14,776 nucleotides of DNA from contig JAWLFI010000054.1 in assembly GCA_041685645.1 (NCBI GenBank), positions 1 through 14,776 of the forward strand, written 5' to 3'. Below the pieces are notes generated by a model that was not told where the DNA came from, did no database searches, and saw nothing but the letters and a program-made list of their open reading frames with translations. Origin of the DNA: JAWLFI01 sp041685645. GTDB taxonomy: Bacteria > Bacteroidota > Bacteroidia > Chitinophagales > Saprospiraceae. Shown one piece after another: positions 5,911-13,871 of the stretch. Position numbers and translations under genes: made by a program. Numbering within the stretch: the stretch's first letter is position 1; each line of letters begins with the position of its first letter.

Positions 5911-5980
5911 TAAAAAAAGCATAGTTGTTTACAGTGAATTAATTTTGTATAATTGTGAACTACAAATCTCTGCTTTTTTA
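5911..5980. promoter_or_regulatory. Inverted repeat enclosing a -7 box upstream of the receptor gene
   Basis: AAAAAAGCA (5913-5921) is matched by TGCTTTTTT (5971-5979). TAGTT (5922-5926) can pair with AACTA (5958-5962), and AATTA (5937-5941) with TAATT (5950-5954). Inside lies TAATTTTG (5940-5947), a perfect TAnnTTTG -7 box about 50 bases before the receptor ATG. No TTG is found 17-23 bases upstream of it; the nearest is 12 bases away. The outer stem with its T-run might instead end transcription from the dehydrogenase gene (stop at 5869). Confidence 0.4.
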
Positions 5981-5996
5981 ACCTAGCGAATGTAAT

Positions 5997-8900
5997 ATGA
6001 ATATGATGAAACGATTACCCCTGTTGATTCTCGCTCTTATTTTAGCGATTGGTGCTGCAGCGCAGACCTCATTAGAAGGAAAGGTGACGGATGCTGAATC
6101 CGGCGAGCCGATTATTTTTGGCTCAGTAGCCCTATATAAGAATGGGGTCTTAATGACTGGTAAAGAAACTGATTTAGATGGCAATTATTCGTTCTCGAAT
6201 ATTGATCCGGGTCGATACGATGTAGAAGTGAGTTATGTCGGCTATCAAACCCAGCGACAGAAAGGCGTTCAGGTCAATCAGGGTCGGGCCAACCGTCTCG
6301 ACATTGAGTTGGGTTCGGGCGTTGATCTCGAAGAAGTCGTAGTGGTGGATTACGATGTGCCTTTGGTGCAGCAAGATGAAACCACAGTTGGTGGAACCGT
6401 AACGGGCGAGAATATTAAGACCATGCCAATGAAAAACATCAACGCTATTGCAGCTACAGCGGCCGGAGTGTCTTCTCAGGATGGAGGAGATATCAATATC
6501 GGTGGAGCTCGATCGAGCGGTACGGTGTACTATTTAGATGGAATGCGCGTAACGGGGCGGACAGTGCCTCAGACAGAGGTCGAACAGATGCAGGTATTGA
6601 CGGGAGGGATTCCCGCCTCTTATGGAGATGTTACAGGTGGAGCGATTTCGATTACTACAAAAGGACCTACTTCCAAGTTTTCGGGAGCTTTTGAAGCTGA
6701 GACTTCTCAGTTTTTGGATCCTTATGGATATAATTTATTGTATGGTAACTTAAGTGGACCTATAGTTAAGGATAGTACAGGAAGATCTATTTTGGGATTC
6801 CGACTGTCTTCACAGTATAGACGCCGAGCAGATCCGAATCCGCCTGCATTGGGTATTTATGCGGCGACAGAGGAATCGATTAAAGAATTGGAAGAAAATC
6901 CACTAACGGAATTTAGAGGCACTCAGTTTGCTTCCGGAGAATTTTTCAGGGGCGAAAGAAATGGTGGCCCGGTGGAGGAGTTAGATCGGCGTCCGAACAA
7001 CAATCAGGAACAACTCGATATCACTGCAAAACTCGACTGGAGGATTAACGATCAGATTGACGTTCAATTTACCGGTACTTTTTTCGATGGGAATGAACGC
7101 TTTACGCCGGGGCGTTGGGGTGTATTTAATTATACCCGTAACCCTTACAGATACAATGACAGATATAGAGGGATTATGCGTTTTCGGCATCGTTTAGGTA
7201 AGCAGTCGTTCAACAGAAGTGGTGATGGGGATTCCAAGCCGGACAAAACTGCAGTGATACAAAATGCAGTATATACGATTGAGGCGGGCTATCAGTACAG
7301 CAGTCAGCGCAATGAAGATTTGATTCACGAAGATCGATTGTTTGACTATGGACATATTGGCAACTACAATATAGACATAGTTGATCGAGCCAATTTTGCT
7401 ACAGAAGATACTCCGGGCAGCATTCTCGTTGTCAATGAGATTGTGGACACTTTCTATGCTCATGAATTTTTTCAAGCGCAGTTAAATCAGGAAGATCCTT
7501 ACACTCCGAGTGGATTGAATCCCGTTCTTGACAATTACAATAAGGTGTTTGATACGCCTAATGATATCGAGGGTTACGTCAACTACAATGGTTTTACTTC
7601 GGGCGTCTTTGATAATGTGTGGAACATTTTCAATAATGTGGGAACGGTGTATAACTTGTTTCGAGACACGGAGAACGAAATTTATACCTTTCAGGCAAAT
7701 AGTTCCTTTGATTTTCTGCCCGGCGGGTCGGAAAAAGGGAGGCACAATATTCAATTTGGATTGTTTTGGGAGCAACGCGTGAATCGGGTTCACGAAGTGA
7801 ATCCCCAAGAATTATGGCAAGCTGCTCGTACCCTTCAAAACGATCACATTCTTGGAGTGAATTATGATCGCCCAATTGAAGGAGAGTTTTTTGATCAGGA
7901 ACTGTTTGGTGAAACTTACACCTTTCAAAAGTTTGAATATTCATACGAAGACCCGGGGAATAGCCGACCTTTTTGGAGAAATGTTAGAGATCGATTAGGT
8001 GTGGAGTATTACGAGCCCATAAATATTGATGGTTTAGATCCCAGTATGATGAGTTTGGATTTGTTCACTTCCAGGGAGTTGACAGACCGAGATTTCTTAG
8101 ACTATTACGGGTATGATTATTTGGGGAATCGAACGGAGAGTAATATCACATTTGACGACTTCTTCACTGATGTAGATGGTGAAGGAAACCGCACCTATTT
8201 AGTAGCTCCTTACCGTCCGGTGTATTTTTCTGCTTACATGCAGGATAAATTCACCTATAAGGACATCATATTTAGGCTCGGGGTTCGGGTGGACCGATTT
8301 GATGCCAATACGAGAGTCTTGAAAGATCCATTTACTTTATATGATATACAGACAGCAGATGAGTTTTTTGCTGCTCGACCCGATGTTGATCGACCTGCGA
8401 ATGTAGAGGACGATTACAAGGTTTACGTTCAAGGTCCTCAAGATGATCGGGTGTTTGGTTTTCGAGATGGTGAAGTGTGGTTTGATGCAAACGGAACTCA
8501 GTTGAATGATGGGTCAGAATTATTTCAGGGCGGGGTAGTGACTCCTGCTTTTAAGAATGAAGATCCGGACATTCAATCTAACGATTTTGATCCCTCAATT
8601 TCATTTGAGGATTACGAACCGCAGTGGACGGTGATGCCACGATTGGCATTTTCCTTTCCGATTTCAGATGAGGCAAACTTTTTTGCTCACTATGACATCT
8701 TAGCTCAGCGACCGGATGCCAACCAGGGATATGTTTCCCCGTTGGAGTACTCTTATTTTGAAACGAGACAAAGCAGAAATAATCCGAATTTGAGACCTGT
8801 ACAAACCATTAACTATGAGGTTGGGTTTAGAAAACGAGTGTCCAATAGTTCTGCGATTACCATTTCTGCTTTTTACAGAGAAATGAGAGATTTGATACAA

Positions 8901-9686
8901 ACGAGAACCCTATTGAATGTAGCTATATCAGGCGGTCAGTATGAGGTGTATGATAATTTAGATTTTGGTACGGTGAAAGAATTTAAATTTCAGTACGATT
9001 TGCGTAGAACCGGCAATCTACAAGTTCGGGGTATTTACCGGTTGCAGTTTGCTGACGGAACGGGTTCTTCTGCTGATTCGCAGCGAGGAATTACAGATAG
9101 AGGGAATTTGAGAACGCTATTTCCACTGGACTACGATGAACGACATCGATTTGTTGCGAACATTGATTATCGATATTCATCGGGCAAGAAATATACGGGA
9201 CCAAAATGGTTTGATCGAGACGTTTTCGCGAATGCAGGGGTTAATATTCAGGCATCTACTGTTTCCGGACGTCCTTTTACTCCTGCTTTAGCACCGGATA
9301 TGTTTGGAGCGAGTGGCTTTGCAGGTGGTTTTAACTCCGCTCGTCAGCCCTGGACCTTTACGATTGATATGCGAGTGGATAAGAACTTTACACTTTCGAG
9401 TCCCGAGAGCAAGCGTTCTGTCAACCTGAATGTGTATTTCAGAGCGGAAAACTTATTAGATGCCAGAAATATAACCAACGTATATCGGTATACGGGCGAT
9501 CCTAGAAATGATGGTTTCCTCAACTTTAGAACGGGTGAAGCTATCATACAAGGCTTACGAGAGCAGCGAGAAGGTATTGCAGCCAACGAAGAAGTATATA
9601 TGGAAGCCTATCAATGGGCGATGTTAAATCCCGGATTTTTTGTCCGGCCGCGAAGATTGTTTGTGGGAGCAATCGTAGAATTTTAA
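5997..9686 (+). CDS. TonB-dependent outer-membrane receptor with carboxypeptidase-regulatory-like N-terminus
   Basis: 1229 residues. A signal peptide (MNMMKRLPLL..., cleavage near AAA|Q23) is followed by a carboxypeptidase-regulatory-like beta-sandwich at about 25-105 (LEGKVTDAESGEPIIFGSV, DGNYSFSNIDPGRYDVEVSYVGY). A TonB-box-like stretch, EEVVVVDYD, is at about 112-120, and the plug domain runs about 128-222 (INIGGARSSGTVYYLDGMRV, then GGIPASYGDVTGGAISITTKG). The rest, about 1000 residues rich in aromatic and alternating residues, is the 22-strand barrel, ending with the terminal Phe typical of outer-membrane proteins (FVGAIVEF). Known: such receptors import ligands using the proton motive force through TonB-ExbBD. 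It lacks SusC-type sequence hallmarks and no SusD-like gene follows. Instead it is 24 bp from a giant secreted protein. The ATGs at 6003 and 6006 are alternative starts with the same signal peptide. Confidence 0.93.
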   Translation: MNMMKRLPLLILALILAIGAAAQTSLEGKVTDAESGEPIIFGSVALYKNGVLMTGKETDLDGNYSFSNIDPGRYDVEVSYVGYQTQRQKGVQVNQGRANRLDIELGSGVDLEEVVVVDYDVPLVQQDETTVGGTVTGENIKTMPMKNINAIAATAAGVSSQDGGDINIGGARSSGTVYYLDGMRVTGRTVPQTEVEQMQVLTGGIPASYGDVTGGAISITTKGPTSKFSGAFEAETSQFLDPYGYNLLYGNLSGPIVKDSTGRSILGFRLSSQYRRRADPNPPALGIYAATEESIKELEENPLTEFRGTQFASGEFFRGERNGGPVEELDRRPNNNQEQLDITAKLDWRINDQIDVQFTGTFFDGNERFTPGRWGVFNYTRNPYRYNDRYRGIMRFRHRLGKQSFNRSGDGDSKPDKTAVIQNAVYTIEAGYQYSSQRNEDLIHEDRLFDYGHIGNYNIDIVDRANFATEDTPGSILVVNEIVDTFYAHEFFQAQLNQEDPYTPSGLNPVLDNYNKVFDTPNDIEGYVNYNGFTSGVFDNVWNIFNNVGTVYNLFRDTENEIYTFQANSSFDFLPGGSEKGRHNIQFGLFWEQRVNRVHEVNPQELWQAARTLQNDHILGVNYDRPIEGEFFDQELFGETYTFQKFEYSYEDPGNSRPFWRNVRDRLGVEYYEPINIDGLDPSMMSLDLFTSRELTDRDFLDYYGYDYLGNRTESNITFDDFFTDVDGEGNRTYLVAPYRPVYFSAYMQDKFTYKDIIFRLGVRVDRFDANTRVLKDPFTLYDIQTADEFFAARPDVDRPANVEDDYKVYVQGPQDDRVFGFRDGEVWFDANGTQLNDGSELFQGGVVTPAFKNEDPDIQSNDFDPSISFEDYEPQWTVMPRLAFSFPISDEANFFAHYDILAQRPDANQGYVSPLEYSYFETRQSRNNPNLRPVQTINYEVGFRKRVSNSSAITISAFYREMRDLIQTRTLLNVAISGGQYEVYDNLDFGTVKEFKFQYDLRRTGNLQVRGIYRLQFADGTGSSADSQRGITDRGNLRTLFPLDYDERHRFVANIDYRYSSGKKYTGPKWFDRDVFANAGVNIQASTVSGRPFTPALAPDMFGASGFAGGFNSARQPWTFTIDMRVDKNFTLSSPESKRSVNLNVYFRAENLLDARNITNVYRYTGDPRNDGFLNFRTGEAIIQGLREQREGIAANEEVYMEAYQWAMLNPGFFVRPRRLFVGAIVEF

Positions 9687-9710
9687 TACAAAGAGAAAAA
9701 AATCAATACT

Positions 9711-12700
9711 ATGAAAATTTATAACATAAACTGGTTGTTTGTAGCTATTTTACTGCCCTTAATGGCTGTAAATACAGAGGCTCGACAACCTGATGAAGAA
9801 GATGGGCGATCAAGTGAAAACACTGAGGACCAGAATCGAATTGCGAATTTGCGTTCTGATTGTGTCTTCTCGGAGGCTGAGGTAGATATGTCCGTAAACA
9901 ATGTAAGGGCCAGACTCCAGACGGGTGGCGATATTTGGTGGAACTATAATGTAGGCCGCTATATTGTACCCAAAGTGGAACCGGGATCGGGTGATAGGGA
10001 GGTATCTTCAATTTTTGCAGGTTCTGTTTGGATCGGTGGTCGAGATGATCAAAACAATTTGAGGATGGCTGCCAATACCTACCGAGATGCGAACTCTAAT
10101 GATTGGTACCCCGGGCCTTTGGATCCCGGTGGTGAGACCGATCAAGAGCAGTGTGCCAACTGGGATCGGTTTTTTAGAGTGACGGGTGAGGAAATACGTG
10201 AGCACCAGCGCAATCTCGTTCAGTTCGGTGAAAATTACAACCCCGCGGACATTCCCGATGGAGTGAAATACTGGCCGGGACAGGGCAATGATGATTTCTT
10301 TGAAAGGTATGGTTTTGAACTCCCCGATTACCCTCAGGGATTAGGGTCGTTTAAGGATTTTGGGCCGGGCATGGATGAAGATCAGCCGGATGGCGTATAT
10401 AATCCATTAGATGGTGATTATCCCGTGATTGAAATTCGAGGATGTGAGCTGGATAATTTCCCGGATGAGATGTTCTTTTGGATATACAATGATGCCGGAG
10501 GACCCAATACTTCCACTCAAGCCGATCCCATTCGCATGGAGGTGCAAGTACAGGCTTTTGCTTATGCGACGAATGACGAGATCAACAACATGACCTTCTA
10601 TCGGTATAAAATGATTAATCGTGCTGAGCAATCATTAGATAGTGCATTTTTTGCTATGTGGATTGATGGTGACCTGGGATGTGATGGAGATGATTATATT
10701 GGGTGCGACACTTCATTATCCCTAATGACTCTATATAATGAAGACGAAATCGACGGTGATGTTGGAAGCAGCTGTGAATGCGCATCAAATGCACCTACTT
10801 ACTGCAACGACGTTCCTATTCTGGGCGTTGATTATTTTCGGGGGCCATTAGGACCGAAGGTGTTTGATGCTGATGGCGATTTGCGTAATCCGAGTCGAGG
10901 AGAAACTCCGGATACGATTGTTGAGTTGGGAATGTCATCATTTACGTATTTTAACCGCGGGGGGACTGGATGGCCGGCAGCTATGATCGATCCACAAAGC
11001 GGTCCTGAGTTCTATAATTACATCAGTGGATCCTGGCGTGATGGAACTCCATTTACCTTTGGAGGTTCCGCATATAATCCAGGGGAAGGTGATGCTGAGC
11101 CGATTAATTATGCCTTTCCTTCTGCTCCTGATGACCCCAACGGTTGGTCTATGTGCACGGCAGGGCTGGCTTTAGGTGACAGAAGAACTGTACAGGCATC
11201 TGGTCCATTCAGACTAGATCCCGGCTCAGTGAATGAACTGATTATCGGTGCCGTTTGGGTGCCGGATATTCAGACTTATCCTTGTCCCGATCTTACTCCA
11301 CTAATCAGAGCAGATGTAAAAGCACAAGCGCTTTTTGATGCTTGTTTTGTGTTGCCTGATGGTCCGGATGCCCCTGATTTAGGAATTATTGAATTGGATA
11401 GAGAAGTGATTTTTACTTTTAGTAATGACACTATTACTTCCAATAATGCATTTTTGGGCTACGAAGAGCGCGGATTAGATATTCCCGCCGGAGATGGTGT
11501 AGATACCAATTTCCGCTTCGAGGGTTATATTATGTACCAGCTAGCCGGACCACAGGTTGATCCAGGTGCATCAGGTACATTGGAAGATCCAAATTTGGCT
11601 CGACAGGTATTTCAGTGTGATTTGAGAAATGATGTTACTACGATTTACCGCTGGGAGTCTGAAACAGATCCTTTTGATCCATCCTTCTCTGTTTACTCCC
11701 CGATTGAAATGGTGGATGGGAACAATGATGGAATTTCAAATTCTCTTTTAATTCAAGAGGATGCCTTTGCAACGGGTGGAGGACGCTTGATTAACAATCA
11801 GCGATACTTTTATTACGTGGTGGCCTATGCGTATAATAACTACGACACCTTCGATTACCAAACCGGAACCGGACAGGCAGAGCCGTTCTTTGTCGGTCGA
11901 AGGAATTTGAGAACCTATGAAGTGATTCCACGACCGACACCATATAGCCAGTTGAATTCTGACTACGGAGAAGGCCCTGAAGTAATTCGACTTGATGGAC
12001 AGGGAGCCGGAGGCAATTTCTTGCGCATTACCGAAGAAAATCGGGAAGAGATGGTAACGGATGAATTTGACGGAGAAATTGTGTATGGCGAAAGAGGAGG
12101 TCCCATTGACGTTAAAATTTATAATCCATACGAAGTTCAGGATGGAGAGTATCTGGTAGAGTTTTACGACGACAATATGGATGATGATGTATTTGATGCC
12201 ATGACGGGTCGTTTCCGAGTTACACAAATGGAATCCGGAGAATCATTTGAGTCGGAGGTGACTCTGGATAAAATTCACGAGCAACTCATTCCCGATTGGG
12301 GGATCAGCATTTTCGCTAAGAATTTGGAAGAACCGGGTGAAACACCAGCGCTTGGAAGTAGCAATGGGGCCATTGGTTCTGAAATTTCTTATGATGACCC
12401 TTTGATTGATCCTGAAGACGAATGGTTGAATTTCTGGAATGAGGATAATGAATTCAATTGGATTCAAACGGGATCTTCTACTGAACCCGACTTCCAATTG
12501 GATCCTGGTCAAGGGTTTACTCGCACAATAAATGGGCCGTTATATCCCATGTCACTATCAGCTTACGAGCCTGGCACCGGTCAGAATGTATTAATTACAC
12601 CCGCCTGGTACGATAACTCTATGAGCTCAGTGAGAGGGAATAACCCCTTGTCCAACTTGAATAATGTTGATATTGTTTTGACTTCAGATCGCGATAAGTG

Positions 12701-13808
12701 GAGCAAGTGTATAGTGGTAGAGACGAGTAACCGAGAGTATCGAGCGGCTGGTTTTGGCACCGTGGAAGGAGAAAATGAAGTGAGAAATTTGAGTGTGCGC
12801 ACCCTGCCGTCGAGAGGGAAGGAGGTAGATCCCGCGACAGGTGAACCGGTAATACTTGAAGGTGAGCCGACCGGATTTTCCTATTTCCCCGGTTATGCTG
12901 TGGATGTGGAATCCGGAGAACGTTTGAATATTTTCTTTGGAGAAAATTCTTCCTATAGTGATGAGGTATTAGGATCACTAAGCTTTCCCGATTCATTAAG
13001 GATTGGAAATGATATGATATGGAATCCGACTTCAGATGATTTTGTGAACACACCGGAATCATTTCCACTGGCCGTATTTTTGGGCGGACAGCACTTCGTT
13101 TATGTGACGAATCAGGAATACGATGGTTGTGAAGAACTAAGAGAAGACTTGGCTAGAGTTCAAGGTCAAAGTAGTTTTATTCACCGGATCAACAAGACAC
13201 AAGCGTTGGAGTCCGTTCAATGGGGCGGCTTGCCAGTCTTGAATGAGGAGTTTGAGTTGACCTCCTTCGAAGAAGGACTCATACCCAGAGATGCCGTGAT
13301 TAGTATGCGAGTGGATAATCCATATGGTACGGTTTCAGGCGGAGATGCCGGAGTGAATGACGGATACCCTGCGTATAAATTTACGATTGAAGGTTCCGAA
13401 GAGGAGGAACTTGAGAATAATGTGCAGGTGGATAGTGCTTTGGATATGATAAACGTCGTTCCGAATCCATACTATGCCTTTTCTGATTACGAAACAGGTT
13501 CTTTCACCAAGAGAGTGAAAATTACGAATTTGCCACCGAATTGTACCGTGACGATTTATTCTTTAGATGGTAAATTCATTAGACAGTACAAACGAAATGA
13601 AGAGCCTTACGATAATATCCCCGGACGGTCTTTCACGGCTGTTGAGAAGCGCAATTTTGCCCCGGATATTTCTTGGGATTTAACGAATTCTCGCCAAATA
13701 CCGATATCGAGTGGTGTATATCTCATACACGTTGACGCTCCGGGATTAGGAGAGCGTGTGATCAAGTGGTTTGGAATTAACCGGCAGTTTGATCCATCCG
13801 GACTATAA
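9711..13808 (+). CDS. Giant secreted protein with T9SS-like C-terminal domain
   Basis: 1365 residues. Signal peptide: MKIYNINWLFVAILLPLMAV, cleavage near TEA. I recognise blocks shared by a large family of uncharacterised Bacteroidota surface proteins: GGDIWWNY...VPKVEP and SSIFAGSVWIGG (about 72-110), NDWYPGPLD (130-138), DGVYNPLDGDYPVI (227-240), an Asp/Gly/Cys cluster WIDGDLGCDGDDYIGCD (317-333), LGVDYFRGPLG (371-381), and RFEGYIMYQL (about 602-611). The C-terminus from about 1247 (INVVPNPYYAFSDYE, RVKITNLPPNCTVTIYSLDG, ISSGVYLIHVDAPG, RVIKWFGINR) has the T9SS type A sorting-domain layout: a NPxY entry, a Greek-key-like strand run and a G-V-Y-x-(I/V) strand. It is probably exported by the T9SS and held at the surface. 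The pI looks acidic from its Asp/Glu content. No enzymatic motif is recognised. After the last strand there are nine more residues (QFDPSGL end), unlike the usual KKxxxxK end. Confidence 0.88.
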   Translation: MKIYNINWLFVAILLPLMAVNTEARQPDEEDGRSSENTEDQNRIANLRSDCVFSEAEVDMSVNNVRARLQTGGDIWWNYNVGRYIVPKVEPGSGDREVSSIFAGSVWIGGRDDQNNLRMAANTYRDANSNDWYPGPLDPGGETDQEQCANWDRFFRVTGEEIREHQRNLVQFGENYNPADIPDGVKYWPGQGNDDFFERYGFELPDYPQGLGSFKDFGPGMDEDQPDGVYNPLDGDYPVIEIRGCELDNFPDEMFFWIYNDAGGPNTSTQADPIRMEVQVQAFAYATNDEINNMTFYRYKMINRAEQSLDSAFFAMWIDGDLGCDGDDYIGCDTSLSLMTLYNEDEIDGDVGSSCECASNAPTYCNDVPILGVDYFRGPLGPKVFDADGDLRNPSRGETPDTIVELGMSSFTYFNRGGTGWPAAMIDPQSGPEFYNYISGSWRDGTPFTFGGSAYNPGEGDAEPINYAFPSAPDDPNGWSMCTAGLALGDRRTVQASGPFRLDPGSVNELIIGAVWVPDIQTYPCPDLTPLIRADVKAQALFDACFVLPDGPDAPDLGIIELDREVIFTFSNDTITSNNAFLGYEERGLDIPAGDGVDTNFRFEGYIMYQLAGPQVDPGASGTLEDPNLARQVFQCDLRNDVTTIYRWESETDPFDPSFSVYSPIEMVDGNNDGISNSLLIQEDAFATGGGRLINNQRYFYYVVAYAYNNYDTFDYQTGTGQAEPFFVGRRNLRTYEVIPRPTPYSQLNSDYGEGPEVIRLDGQGAGGNFLRITEENREEMVTDEFDGEIVYGERGGPIDVKIYNPYEVQDGEYLVEFYDDNMDDDVFDAMTGRFRVTQMESGESFESEVTLDKIHEQLIPDWGISIFAKNLEEPGETPALGSSNGAIGSEISYDDPLIDPEDEWLNFWNEDNEFNWIQTGSSTEPDFQLDPGQGFTRTINGPLYPMSLSAYEPGTGQNVLITPAWYDNSMSSVRGNNPLSNLNNVDIVLTSDRDKWSKCIVVETSNREYRAAGFGTVEGENEVRNLSVRTLPSRGKEVDPATGEPVILEGEPTGFSYFPGYAVDVESGERLNIFFGENSSYSDEVLGSLSFPDSLRIGNDMIWNPTSDDFVNTPESFPLAVFLGGQHFVYVTNQEYDGCEELREDLARVQGQSSFIHRINKTQALESVQWGGLPVLNEEFELTSFEEGLIPRDAVISMRVDNPYGTVSGGDAGVNDGYPAYKFTIEGSEEEELENNVQVDSALDMINVVPNPYYAFSDYETGSFTKRVKITNLPPNCTVTIYSLDGKFIRQYKRNEEPYDNIPGRSFTAVEKRNFAPDISWDLTNSRQIPISSGVYLIHVDAPGLGERVIKWFGINRQFDPSGL

Positions 13809-13824
13809 TATTTTAAAACCTATT

Positions 13825-13851
13825 GGGGGTCCGCCATTCAGGCGGATCCCT
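13825..13851 (+). other. Intercistronic hairpin (11-bp stem, 5-base loop)
   Basis: GGGGGTCCGCC (13825-13835) pairs with GGCGGATCCCT (13841-13851) around ATTCA: nine Watson-Crick pairs and two G-U pairs. It lies in the 63-bp gap between the giant secreted protein and the PorV-like gene. No T-run follows, so it may set 3'-end stability or partial attenuation between the two genes rather than full termination. Confidence 0.55.
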
Positions 13852-13871
13852 CAATAACTATATTCGAACTT

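Noticed and set aside
11748..12227. 159-codon minus-strand frame
   Set aside because: It is antisense inside the giant secreted protein gene, whose frame is continuous with family blocks on both sides.
5997..13808. SusC/SusD-type polysaccharide utilisation pair
   Set aside because: The receptor lacks SusC-type hallmarks, and the second protein has a T9SS-like C-terminal domain and no SusD (lipobox, TPR) features.
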